A stretch of DNA of 51,744 nt from [Eubacterium] cellulosolvens LD2006 (GTDB lineage Bacteria > Bacillota > Clostridia > Lachnospirales > Lachnospiraceae): positions 1 to 51,744 of the forward strand of contig NZ_JHXY01000023.1 of assembly GCF_000621585.1 (NCBI RefSeq), in the 5' to 3' direction. The position numbers were made by a program, and so were the translations under genes. Below the pieces are notes generated by a model. It made no database searches. It had not been told where the DNA came from and saw nothing but the letters and a program-made list of their open reading frames with translations. Shown here piece after piece: positions 7,862 through 15,499 of this stretch; position 1 is the first letter of the stretch, and the number at the start of each line of letters is the position of its first letter.

Positions 7862-9112
7862 TCAATAACGAAGCAGTTCCTCAAATACGCGAACCGCATA
7901 CCGGTCTGTCATACCGGAGATGAAATCAATGATGCACTGTATGTAGTCCCGCGGAGATTCCAGCCTTCCATAGATTTTCCGGTTCTTACAGACCACAGCA
8001 ATATCCGTAAGTTCCCTCTCGCTCGCCGGAATAACTTCCGGATCGCAGTATCTGGCCAGAAATCTGGCAAACGATCCGAAGAGTTCCGGACAGTACCTCT
8101 GGGCCCCGCGAAGCCTGTCCCAGGTTCCGCGCTCGTCATACATCTCCAGAAGGGCACCGAACAGTTCGTTGATCACAAGTTCTGTATAATGCGTATAGGG
8201 TTTAAACCGCTGATGTCTGTAAATGTTATTATAATTAAAATTCTTGAGAGCATTCATCTGCTCATTGAACGCGGGACTCAACGTAATCCCCGTCTCCGGC
8301 GTGCTGTTCTCACAGATGTCGATGATCAGATTATGCATAATCACTGTGGTATTATAGACGTTCGCGTCGTGGACTCTGGCCATGTCCAACAACTGCTGCT
8401 CGGCGCGCTTGCTGAGAAAGCCCAGCGATCGGGCATCCTCGATATCTCGCCCGATGTACGCAATTTTGTCTGCAATTTTGACGACACATCCTTCCCACGT
8501 AACCGGCGAATACTGCCCCGGACTCTGAAAATCGCTTTCCAGACAGATGATCTCTTTTCTCGGGCAGAGCCCGTTTTCATCCAGTTCTCCGCAGTGTGAA
8601 ATGATTCCGTCGCGTACCGCATAAGTGAGATTCAGATTCCTCTTCTCATTGTAGTTATCCGCAAGAAGTTCAATATTGTCCACAAAACGCAGACCGTTTC
8701 GCTCATGCCAGAAATCCTCCCCGAGATGTTCCGTCGTGAGCTTCCGAAGAACAACCTCTCCCTGATGTCCGAAGGGAGCATGTCCGAGATCGTGTCCGAT
8801 CGCAATCGCCTTCGTCAGCTCTGTGTTAAGCCCGAGAAACGACGCGATGGTTCCCGCTACGGATTCCACGTGAGCCACGTGCTCCATCCTGGTACAAATG
8901 TGATCGTTGTCGATATTGTAAAAGACCTGCGTCTTAAACTTCAGCCTGCGATACGCCTGCGAGTGAAGAATCCTTGTATAATCCCTTGCAAAAGGGCTCC
9001 GCACATCGTCCGACCGGTTATACAGACCGTCCTGTCTTACAATCATTTCCTCCCAGAGCGGATGGCCGGGAACCGCAGCCTCCCCGGAAAAGCATTTTTC
9101 ATTATGAGGCAT
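7862..9112 (-). CDS. dgt: Deoxyguanosinetriphosphate triphosphohydrolase-like protein
   Basis: This 416-residue HD-domain protein should cleave dNTPs, classically dGTP, to deoxynucleoside and triphosphate. The HD metal site is visible: His78/His81 in RMEHVAHV, then the His-Asp pair in GHDLGHAPFGHQGE (about 106-119), followed by a conserved RF.DNIELLADNYN-type segment. The start at 9112 (MPHNEK) is chosen because GGAGGAATATCG directly precedes it; a longer frame upstream has no such site and overlaps a terminator. It is convergent with the GT2 gene and lies downstream of the XRE regulator, separated from it by a terminator. Confidence 0.92.
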   Translation of the reverse strand: MPHNEKCFSGEAAVPGHPLWEEMIVRQDGLYNRSDDVRSPFARDYTRILHSQAYRRLKFKTQVFYNIDNDHICTRMEHVAHVESVAGTIASFLGLNTELTKAIAIGHDLGHAPFGHQGEVVLRKLTTEHLGEDFWHERNGLRFVDNIELLADNYNEKRNLNLTYAVRDGIISHCGELDENGLCPRKEIICLESDFQSPGQYSPVTWEGCVVKIADKIAYIGRDIEDARSLGFLSKRAEQQLLDMARVHDANVYNTTVIMHNLIIDICENSTPETGITLSPAFNEQMNALKNFNYNNIYRHQRFKPYTHYTELVINELFGALLEMYDERGTWDRLRGAQRYCPELFGSFARFLARYCDPEVIPASERELTDIAVVCKNRKIYGRLESPRDYIQCIIDFISGMTDRYAVRVFEELLRY

Positions 9113-9204
9113 CGATATTCCTCCTCTCCGATCGATGATTCCGCGCGCCCTTTCAGAGAACCGGAGCACACGGTTCCGATCTATTTCCATTGTATAACAA
9201 AAGA

Positions 9205-9240
9205 GAGGCGGAAAAAATGATTTCTCATTTTTTCCGCCTC
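9205..9240 (-). terminator. Terminator after the XRE regulator
   Basis: GAGGCGG (9205-9211) plus an A-run pairs with a T-run plus CCGCCTC (9234-9240), with only four unpaired loop bases. On the minus strand CTTTTGTT follows. It separates the XRE gene (end 9285) from dgt (start 9112). Confidence 0.75.
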
Positions 9241-9284
9241 TTCTTTGATTCAGTATCCGGTTCACGGCAATTCCCGTTCCCCGT

Positions 9285-9635
9285 TTAATCTTCTTTCCAC
9301 ATCCTTACAGTGCGAAGAACTTTATCCTTCATATTATCCGGAATCCTTGACAGAACGTTCTGCAGCTTTCTGTCCAGATCGGTAATAATGTATTCATCCT
9401 TCTTGCCTCCGACGATCTCATCGAACGTCATTCCTGTAACCTTCGCGAAATAGGAAAGCAGTCGCAGCGACGGAACCGTACGGTTGTTCTCGACATTGCT
9501 GATGTAGCCGGGAGTGACGTTCAAATTCATTGCTACTTCTTTCTGGGTCATTCCGGACTTGATTCTCATTTCCCTGACTTTAGCGCCTAGATCATCAAAT
9601 TCGAACTCCGGGTCTCCAATCGTTTTCTTCTTCAT
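9285..9635 (-). CDS. XRE-family helix-turn-helix regulator
   Basis: 116 residues with a lambda-repressor-type HTH at about 15-72: REMRIKSGMTQKEVAMNLNV, then TPGYISNVENNRTVPSLRLL, a textbook helix 2-turn-helix 3 with the usual Tyr-x-Ser-x-x-Glu contact helix. The C-terminal ~40 residues are charged and predicted helical (DRKLQNVLSRIPDNMK), probably for dimerisation. On the minus strand TATAAT (9673-9668) is a likely -10. The gene is divergent from the noncoding RNA, with about 340 bp between starts, so it may control that RNA; this is position-based inference. Confidence 0.88.
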   Translation of the reverse strand: MKKKTIGDPEFEFDDLGAKVREMRIKSGMTQKEVAMNLNVTPGYISNVENNRTVPSLRLLSYFAKVTGMTFDEIVGGKKDEYIITDLDRKLQNVLSRIPDNMKDKVLRTVRMWKED

Positions 9636-9942
9636 CTTGTATGTCTCTCTTTCTTCCCCACAGATGCATTATACAAGTTTAAAGCCGGACACCCCGTTCC
9701 ATCTCCGATACTTTCTATTCTTTTCTACACCAAACGGAACAGTTTAGCAATATGATTTTTCGGAATAGTAATATTTTGTGTAATGTGTCTATAAATATGG
9801 ATCAATTATGGGGTGTCTCTTGGTGTTTACCTGTAAAATTAAATCGATATTCATACAACTCCTTTTTGTCCTTTCAAATTGTGTCTTCGCCACAAAATAT
9901 TCTGACTATTTGCATTTATTTTTATTTTTTTCAATTTTCTTA
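9636..9942. promoter_or_regulatory. AT-rich intergenic region between XRE gene and ncRNA
   Basis: No gene is seen. GTGTCT occurs three times within about 100 bp, and TTGTG-tcttcgc-CACAA near 9884-9901 forms a small dyad. These could be operator sites for the divergent XRE protein, but the pattern is weak. Confidence 0.35.
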
Positions 9943-9971
9943 TTGACATATCGTCGCAGATTCAGTAAGAT
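9943..9971 (+). promoter_or_regulatory. Promoter of the hairpin-array RNA
   Basis: TTGACA (9943-9948), a 17-nt spacer, and TAAGAT (9966-9971) with TATAAC overlapping just beyond it. Upstream is a T-rich tract (9915-9940) like an UP element. Transcription would begin near 9978, immediately before the first hairpin of the array. Confidence 0.6.
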
Positions 9972-10053
9972 ATAACCATCAAAAGAAATTGATACGGATA
10001 TAAAGATCCAGTCATTTCTTGAGAGCGTACACTTTTTTAAGGAGGACGGTCCA

Positions 10054-10083
10054 TTGGGACAAAGAATCACATCCCGGAGGTAG
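10054..10083 (+). CDS. Possible nine-codon ORF in the 5' part of the ncRNA
   Basis: AAGGAGG (10039-10045) is followed after 8 nt by TTG and eight more codons to a TAG (MGQRITSRR). The ribosome site is strong but the start is TTG and the peptide has no recognisable features. It may be a ribosome-binding decoy or chance. Confidence 0.2.
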   Translation: MGQRITSRR

Positions 10084-10837
10084 CTTATCCTTCATAATCT
10101 AAGAGCCAAGTATCAGATGTAGAGAAAGGCTCCGGTCAAAGAAAGGGTATTATAAAGAATATCCTGACCAACCGAGAATGATGGCAGCAGATGATTTGTC
10201 CGGAAAGATCATCGAAAAGCTAAATTCTAATGAGTGATCTGCTAGAGCTAAAGATACTCGAACGATCATGCATGAAAACGAGGGCTACGATTTCACATTT
10301 CATGAGTACGAAAAACAGAAGGAACATTAAGGTTCCCGAAGAAGAGTTCATACCCGGCAAGAAAAGAAGCGAAGTCCAAAACGATAACATGAGGATTAAT
10401 AAAGTAATCCTGCTTATCGGAAAAAGATACAGAAGGTTAATAAAGTAACCCGAAGATCAAAAAGAATCCATAACAGTTAATAAAGTAACCGTTAGGATAC
10501 AAACAAGCGGATCTGATTAATTAAGTAATCAAGATGCAAATATGAAAGAAGATTAATAAAGTAATCCGAATCATAGAAATCACAGAAGGTTAATAAAGTA
10601 ACCGGAAGATTAAAAGAAATCCATCGACAGTTAATAAAGTAACCGTCAGGAAAGAATGCAGAAATGATTAGTTAAGTAATCGTGAAGCTTGGACTGAGTT
10701 AAGAATAGGAACCCGGGAATTATATCAAATCAAGAAGGATTAATAAAGTAATCCGTAAGAGAAGATAAAAAAGTGAAATAAGATCCGGAGATCAAAAACC
10801 TGAAAAGTGAATACATAATGAATCAGGAGGTTATACA

Positions 10838-10861
10838 GTGAAGCTTCAGGATATTCATTAG
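10838..10861 (+). CDS. Possible seven-codon ORF ending at the ncRNA terminator
   Basis: AGGAGG (10825-10830) and a 7-nt spacer precede GTG, giving MKLQDIH and a TAG whose last base touches the terminal hairpin at 10862. An overlapping ATG frame (10818-10841, MNQEVIQ) ends on the same GTGA. The spacing is ideal for translation, but peptides this short cannot be called from one sequence. Confidence 0.2.
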   Translation: MKLQDIH

Positions 10862-10903
10862 AAGGGCTGTGATTACGCTAATAAAGTAGCAATCACAGCC
10901 CTT
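10862..10903 (+). terminator. Terminal hairpin of the ncRNA
   Basis: AAGGGCTGTGATT (10862-10874) pairs perfectly with AATCACAGCCCTT (10891-10903). Its apex is GCTA-ATAAAG-TAGC, the array motif again. Only CTTTCACATT follows on the plus strand, so the T-run is poor; the stem could also act on the minus strand for the M18 gene. A second dyad, CGGAAAAC/GTTTTCCG, lies at 10914-10939. Confidence 0.55.
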
Positions 10904-11067
10904 TCACATTGTCCGGAAAACGCTCCCACATGTTTTCCGAACCTCCTCACCCTCACTTCGCAAATGCATCGAATCGTATAAACAGTTCATCCTGCACGTA
11001 ACTTCGTCGCGCGGTCCGCTTCATAAAACAAGCGAATCTTATCATCTGTTCAATCACGGCGGATCGG

Positions 11068-12456
11068 TCAACGGATCTCCGGGATTTTCGTCTTATAGAA
11101 GTTCTCGGCAAACGTCTCCAGATATTCCGGATCCTTACTTCCGGCCGTCTCATAGGATGAGTGCATCGCCAGCTGCGCCAGTCCGATATCCACACTTCTC
11201 ACCGATACCTGGGTATTCGATATATTCCCCAGGGTTGATCCTCCGGCCATGTCGGCTCTGTTCACAAATTTTTGCCACGGGATCTTATTTTCCTCACACA
11301 GCCAGGTAAAAATTGCCCCTGACGCACCATCTGTCGTATATTTCTGATTTGCGTGATATTTCACCACGATTCCCTTATTCATCTCCGGTCTGCACACAGG
11401 ATCTGCCTTGTCCGGATTGTTCGGATGTACCGCATGGGCGTTGTCAGCAGACACCATCAGACTCTTTGCCAGAATTCGTCTTAAATCTCCTGCGCTCCAG
11501 TCCAACGCTTCAGCAATGCGCACCAGTGTATCTGAGAGAAACGTCGACTGTGCCCCCTGCCTGGACATAGACCCCGTCTCTTCGTTGTCAAACACACAGT
11601 GCATCATCATGATTGAATCGTCACCCTTTTCCCTGTTTTCGCAGCCTCCCTCGCGGTCTGCGGCGCACTTCAAGGAATCATACCTTGCGGCCGCGTCGAG
11701 AAAGCCGAGAAAGCTGCTGTAACAACATTCGAGGTCATCCAGCTTCGGCGCCGAGAGAAACTCTTTATTCACTCCCCAGATCACCGGCTCTGACCGGTTC
11801 ACCAGATACAAATCCGATCCGATGATATCCGCTGCCCGATCTTTTCCGATTCCGCAGTTTTCTGCAAGCCACTCCGAAAAAGTCAGGGACGCCGAAGATT
11901 CCTCTCCTGTCGCCAAAGCCCACAGCGGAGGCATGTCCTTCTGTATATTGATCGACTGCTCAGAATTCGCCGTTCGATTCATATGAATTGCGAGAGAGGG
12001 AATGATCAGCGCATCCCGATCAAAGCTGATCAACTTCTCGGTGATCCCTTCTTCTTTGTCCCGCAGAAACAGGCGCCCTGCTATACCGAGCGGACGGTCA
12101 AACCAGGTACTGCAGAGCATACCGCCGTATCCCTCGATATTCAAACGGATGGTTCCGCCTGCGCTCTTCATCTCCGGATCCGGTTTGATCTTGAACGTCG
12201 GCGAGTCGCTGTGGGTGGCAATCATATGCAATTCTCCCACTGAAGCAGAGATCTCCGGCACAACAAAGGAAATAATCGAAGAATGATTCCTCCGGACGAA
12301 ATACTTCCCGCCGCCTTCAAGCTTCCATCGCTCCTCCTCCCGAAGCTCCGTAAAACCGGACTCCTCCAGTTCTTTTCTGAGTTCATCAACCGCATGAAAG
12401 CAGCTCGGCGATCTCTTTATATATTCGCAAACCTTCTGCACAGTGTCTTTTATCAT
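11068..12456 (-). CDS. apeB: M18 family aminopeptidase (aspartyl aminopeptidase)
   Basis: 462 residues, matching the family. This cytosolic zinc peptidase removes N-terminal, often acidic, residues. Metal and catalytic motifs are present in order: THSDSP (81-86, zinc His), DDLE (about 240-243, bridging Asp), DNEETGS (290-296, catalytic and zinc Glu), and the late SADNAHAVHPN and KYHANQKYTTDG segments with further ligands. ATG at 12456 is chosen for GGAGG five bases upstream; the frame extends 29 codons further without such a site. It converges on the ncRNA. The gene upstream on the same strand (PHP) is 131 bp away and probably separately expressed. Confidence 0.93.
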   Translation of the reverse strand: MIKDTVQKVCEYIKRSPSCFHAVDELRKELEESGFTELREEERWKLEGGGKYFVRRNHSSIISFVVPEISASVGELHMIATHSDSPTFKIKPDPEMKSAGGTIRLNIEGYGGMLCSTWFDRPLGIAGRLFLRDKEEGITEKLISFDRDALIIPSLAIHMNRTANSEQSINIQKDMPPLWALATGEESSASLTFSEWLAENCGIGKDRAADIIGSDLYLVNRSEPVIWGVNKEFLSAPKLDDLECCYSSFLGFLDAAARYDSLKCAADREGGCENREKGDDSIMMMHCVFDNEETGSMSRQGAQSTFLSDTLVRIAEALDWSAGDLRRILAKSLMVSADNAHAVHPNNPDKADPVCRPEMNKGIVVKYHANQKYTTDGASGAIFTWLCEENKIPWQKFVNRADMAGGSTLGNISNTQVSVRSVDIGLAQLAMHSSYETAGSKDPEYLETFAENFYKTKIPEIR

Positions 12457-12543
12457 TTCATCCTCCATAATCCGGGGCAGATTGAGTCCACCTGTATAGC
12501 TCTCGCGAAATACCCCGGCGCATGCGACGGGGTTTTCGGACAC

Positions 12544-12560
12544 GTGCTATTCAGGCAGGC
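12544..12560 (+). repeat. Short dispersed repeat GTGCTATTC(A/G)GGCA, copy 1
   Basis: GTGCTATTCAGGCAGGC lies between the M18 and PHP genes. Related copies occur at 18363-18399 (+) and 50286-50323 (-), all in noncoding DNA. This copy differs from the other two by one base in the 14-nt core. Confidence 0.35.
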
Positions 12561-12586
12561 GTTCTGCGAATCTGTCTGGTTATTTT

Positions 12587-13459
12587 TTAAACGCTGTTCC
12601 AGGGAACGCGGATCCCGAGTTCTTTTAAAAGCGTCAGCTTCTCCGGATTCACCGGGCGAAGACCTGCGTTCAACGTTCCCATCTCGATGTTCTTATTTTT
12701 TCCATGATAGTCACTGCCGCCGGATACCAGCAGATGCGATTCTCCGGCTGCATCGAGAAGTCCCGCGATCTCATTTTCCGTATACCTGGAATAAAAGCAT
12801 TCCAGACCGCGAAGTCCACACGCCAGAAGATAACGCAGCCCGGCGTCAAATTCCTCCCGGCCAAGCCGCCTCTCGCCCTCGCCTCCGAGTGGATGCGCCC
12901 AGACCGGAACTCCTCCTGAGGCAAGGATTGCACGCACCACCATCTCCGACGGCAGGCGGCTGTCCTCCGTTCCACTCGGATTAATGTATCGGTCAATCGC
13001 CTCCCAGATCGACGTTGCCATTCCTTTACTGATTAAAAATTTCGCAAGATGCGGCTTCCCGACACTTTTCATGCGAAAAAATTCCTCGCGCTCTGCATCC
13101 GTAATCGGAACATGACAGACATCCCGCAGATAGTCCAGCCGCTTTGTCAGCTTAACTCTCCGGAGTCTCACGCCCTCTTCAAGTGTTTCCCTGAAAGCGG
13201 AATGAGCCGTGTCACAGTTGTATCCCAGAATATGACACCTTCCGGCCTCCGAAATACAGGAGAATTCTATCCCCGGCACAAAGCGTATTCCACCGGAGAG
13301 ATTTCCGGAAATTTCATCCAGACCAGCAATCGTATCATGATCCGTGAGAGCAAAAACCCGGATTCCGGCCGCCCTCACTTTTTCCACCAGCAGCTTTGGG
13401 TCATCCGTTCCGTCCGATGCTGTACTGTGCATGTGCATATCCACCAGAGATCTGTTCAT
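12587..13459 (-). CDS. PHP-domain phosphoesterase (TrpH/RNase AM-like)
   Basis: 291 residues of PHP metallophosphoesterase. Metal ligands: DMHMHSTASDG near the N-terminus (two His and an Asp), LTDHDT about 30 residues later, GIEFSC, then AHPLGG and GGSDYHGKN toward the C-terminus. This order and length match the YciV/TrpH group, which includes 5'-3' exoribonuclease AM and nucleoside 3',5'-bisphosphate phosphatase. ATG at 13459 is chosen because AGGCGG lies six bases before it; two in-frame starts just upstream are less well placed. The preceding Cys-cluster gene ends 11 bp before this start, so the two are translationally close and probably co-transcribed. Confidence 0.88.
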   Translation of the reverse strand: MNRSLVDMHMHSTASDGTDDPKLLVEKVRAAGIRVFALTDHDTIAGLDEISGNLSGGIRFVPGIEFSCISEAGRCHILGYNCDTAHSAFRETLEEGVRLRRVKLTKRLDYLRDVCHVPITDAEREEFFRMKSVGKPHLAKFLISKGMATSIWEAIDRYINPSGTEDSRLPSEMVVRAILASGGVPVWAHPLGGEGERRLGREEFDAGLRYLLACGLRGLECFYSRYTENEIAGLLDAAGESHLLVSGGSDYHGKNKNIEMGTLNAGLRPVNPEKLTLLKELGIRVPWNSV

Positions 13460-13470
13460 AATCATCCGCC

Positions 13471-14175
13471 TCACCGCTCCGTTCCCGGCAGAAGCTCTGC
13501 CCGTACTTTATTCAGCCGCCGGTCGAACTGCGCATAAAAATCCTCCTGCCCCTGATAAGGCATGACATAGAAGACCTGCAGGACATATCTGGCGATCTGT
13601 TCTCTGCTCTGCTCATTCATCAGCTTTAACCCGGCGCTGACATCCTTCAAAAAATAGTGCCAGCGCGTGATGTACGCTTCGTATTTCCCGAGTTGCGGGA
13701 TTCCCAGCCAGTCTTTTAAACGCACCTTGTGTCTGGGACTGTCCTTTTTTGTGCACTCGTCCTTCTGAACAAAATACCGGAAGGACCGCTCCGGCTCCCC
13801 TGTGTAATATCTGCCGACGGGAAAAAGCCTGCAGAAGCCGGGACGGAACTGATAAATTCCGCAGCGCCCGGCCTCGTTCAGAAACGGACAGCCATCCTCC
13901 TTCTCCGGATGTTCCTCATCGTGCTCCATGATGTTCGGCAGGATCATCCCGTCCACCGAGCGGATCTCGATCTGTTTCTCAATCATATCCGTGAAAGTAA
14001 GTCCGAGCCCCTTCGTCAGCTGATAAAGGTCGTAGGGATCGAGAATAATCGAATCCCCCGTTGTCCGGCAGCAGTCCGAACACCCCTCGCACGCATTGCA
14101 GCCGACTCTCACCTTATCCTCTGCATTGTAAAACCGGCCGTCCCAGATATCTTTGATATCCACATCCCGAAGCAT
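13471..14175 (-). CDS. YkgJ-family cysteine-cluster protein
   Basis: 234 residues. The N-terminus carries GCNACEGCSDCC (Cys 26, 29, 32, 35 and 36), and about 70 residues on come DGCPFL, GRCGIYQFRP and GFCRLFP. This Cys pattern defines the YkgJ zinc- or iron-chelating family (PF03692), proposed to bind a metal or Fe-S cluster; its reaction is unknown. GGGAG lies about 9 nt before the ATG. It is first in a likely pair with the PHP gene. No membrane segment or signal peptide is visible. Confidence 0.85.
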   Translation of the reverse strand: MLRDVDIKDIWDGRFYNAEDKVRVGCNACEGCSDCCRTTGDSIILDPYDLYQLTKGLGLTFTDMIEKQIEIRSVDGMILPNIMEHDEEHPEKEDGCPFLNEAGRCGIYQFRPGFCRLFPVGRYYTGEPERSFRYFVQKDECTKKDSPRHKVRLKDWLGIPQLGKYEAYITRWHYFLKDVSAGLKLMNEQSREQIARYVLQVFYVMPYQGQEDFYAQFDRRLNKVRAELLPGTER

Positions 14176-14253
14176 ATTCTTTTTCTCCCTGTCATGTTTC
14201 TTATGCGCTCAGACACGCGCATGTTTTTCGTAATCGTTTGCCGCGGAGCATTT

Positions 14254-14353
14254 TTGTCACCGATGACATGCAGAACGCTCCAACTAAGTTTGAGTATTTT
14301 CCTGTGTATTCAATAAACTGTTTTATGTCACCAGCGATATGCAGATCGCTCCA
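14254..14353. repeat. Two imperfect direct copies with a TGTCA dyad
   Basis: The segments 14254-14282 and 14325-14353 share TGTCACC, then GAT-A-ATGCAGA and CGCTCCA. The first contains TGTCA-ccga-TGACA. On the minus strand both start with GGAGCG, the flank that also begins the terminator-associated palindromes, so they may be diverged relatives. They lie between the PanE-like gene and the Cys-cluster gene. Confidence 0.4.
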
Positions 14354-14366
14354 GACAAATCGCCGC

Positions 14367-15362
14367 TCATTTCTCCGATGTGTAATCAAAGAGCCCGTCA
14401 TTTTTCTCTTCAAGCGCGCGGATCAGATGGTAGGTATACTCCGTGAACGGGACAGAGACACCGACTGCTTCCGCCTTGTCCATCAGAACGCCTGCCAGCA
14501 TCTCAATCTCCGTATGCCTTTTCTCGTCGAGATCCTGAAGCGTGGAAAACCGCGCAGGTGCCGGAGCCATCTGAAGACTATTCTTTTCCGGTTCAAAACA
14601 CACGCCGTATTTAGACGCCACGATCATCGTCTCCGCGTAAAGACAGTCGTGGATATACGCGACATGCGCGCTGTCGCAGTATGCACCGAAGCCGACATTC
14701 AGGATCGCCTGCGGCAGGTTATTGGAAATATTCAGCGCATACTTCTGCCACTTCCGCTCCAGAATATTCCCGACAAACTCACAGCCGATGCCCGCGTCCC
14801 GAAACAAATGTTCGACAGCTTCACACCGGGCTGTTTTTTCGTCCGTGTCTTTTTCTCCGAAAATCAACCCGCCCGGCTGCGGCATGTACGGATTGTAACG
14901 AATCTCATTACCGACCTTCCTGGACACAATGCGCATAAACGCAGGCAAAATCTGCTTCTCTCCGATTTCCTTCGCGATGATTTCCTCAGCATTGATTCCA
15001 TTCAGGCAGCTCACAACCACAATATCATCCATCGCATCGTCGGCGTCATCTCCGGAACCGAAGATCTTCCGCTCTTCGACGATGGTACGGATCTCGTACA
15101 GCACATCCTGCAGGTTGTTGTATTTTACCGCGACCAGCAAAAGATCGATGCCAAGAGCCCCTGCCTCCTCCGCGGTCCGGATGTTCAGATTATCGCCGTC
15201 ATAGACGCGGCCGTTGATCACAATTCCCTCGTTCTTCAGCCGCTCCGCCCGCTCCCCGGATGCAATCACATAGAAATTCTTACCAAGAACCATACCGAGT
15301 CCCGGAATAAACCAGCTTCCCACTGCCCCTGCTCCGATAAGCGCCGCACGTTTTATTCTCAT
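14367..15362 (-). CDS. Ketopantoate reductase-like NADPH-dependent reductase (PanE/ApbA family)
   Basis: 331 residues with an N-terminal Rossmann motif GAGAVGS (10-16) and the ApbA two-domain layout: VAVKYNNL (about 77-84, holding the conserved Lys), SCLNGINAEE, and a C-terminal helical domain beginning ERKWQKYALNISNN, whose Lys and Asn are conserved substrate contacts. Canonical PanE makes pantoate for CoA. The family is broad, and the long acidic insert GSGDDADDAMDD near 101-112 is unusual, so the exact substrate is uncertain. CoaX (type III pantothenate kinase) is also in the window but about 17 kb away. A terminator from the thrH side lies upstream at 15474-15499. Confidence 0.82.
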   Translation of the reverse strand: MRIKRAALIGAGAVGSWFIPGLGMVLGKNFYVIASGERAERLKNEGIVINGRVYDGDNLNIRTAEEAGALGIDLLLVAVKYNNLQDVLYEIRTIVEERKIFGSGDDADDAMDDIVVVSCLNGINAEEIIAKEIGEKQILPAFMRIVSRKVGNEIRYNPYMPQPGGLIFGEKDTDEKTARCEAVEHLFRDAGIGCEFVGNILERKWQKYALNISNNLPQAILNVGFGAYCDSAHVAYIHDCLYAETMIVASKYGVCFEPEKNSLQMAPAPARFSTLQDLDEKRHTEIEMLAGVLMDKAEAVGVSVPFTEYTYHLIRALEEKNDGLFDYTSEK

Positions 15363-15432
15363 TTTTTGTCCTCCAGAAAAACCGATTTCCAGCGTCCATA
15401 TTATACCATAGAGAAAATACCTTGTGCGGAGC

Positions 15433-15476
15433 GTTTTATGTTATGGAAATTCCGGAGGATTTTCCATAAACAAAAC
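15433..15476. repeat. Terminator-associated palindrome, copy 4
   Basis: GTTTTATGTTATGGAAATTC (15433-15452) pairs with GGATTTTCCATAAACAAAAC (15457-15476), preceded by the shared flank GCGGAGCG. The right end overlaps the terminator stem beginning at 15474, so the terminator T-run and the palindrome arm are the same bases. Confidence 0.75.
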
Positions 15477-15499
15477 GGACCGCCTGACGGCGGTCCGTT
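15474..15499 (-). terminator. Terminator beside palindrome copy 4
   Basis: AACGGACCGCC (15474-15484) and GGCGGTCCGTT (15489-15499) form an 11-bp stem with a TGAC loop. On the minus strand TTTGTTTATGG follows. The nearest upstream gene on that strand is thrH, ending at 16006, over 500 bp away. Confidence 0.8.

Larger units (their letters stand above)
9978..10906 (+). ncRNA. ~0.93-kb RNA with 13 hairpins sharing an (A/G)T(A/T)AAG hexaloop
   Basis: No credible long ORF lies here; instead short stems recur, each closing a loop ATAAAG (ten times), ATTAAG (two) or GTTAAG (one). Positions: 9996-10009, 10145-10164, 10321-10336, 10393-10410, 10435-10450, 10471-10494, 10515-10530, 10551-10566, 10588-10603, 10626-10647, 10666-10681, 10737-10754 and 10877-10890. 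The stems change sequence while keeping pairing: GGAT/ATCC, GGAAC/GTTCC, GGATTA/TAATCC, GGTTA/TAACC, GATTA/TAATC and GCTA/TAGC. This compensatory change argues for selected RNA structure on this strand. Linkers are purine-rich and look unpaired. The first hairpin sits inside AAGAAAT/ATTTCTT, the second inside GGTCA/TGACC, and the last crowns a 13-bp stem at the 3' end. The layout resembles CsrB/RsmZ protein sponges, but the loop is not the GGA motif. I recognise no known family. Confidence 0.8.

Noticed and set aside
10230-10448. A 72-codon plus-strand frame within the hairpin RNA
   Set aside because: No Shine-Dalgarno site before its start, no protein motif, and it runs through three of the paired hairpins, whose compensatory changes are not arranged by codon.
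10393-10754. CRISPR array in the TTAATAAAGTAA repeat region
   Set aside because: The repeats are only ~16-18 bp, vary in their arms, have unequal spacers and no cas genes nearby. The conserved part is a loop, not a CRISPR repeat.
14176-14366. tRNA-like or small-gene content between the Cys-cluster and PanE-like genes
   Set aside because: Only two imperfect direct copies with short dyads are present; no cloverleaf, no ribosome site.
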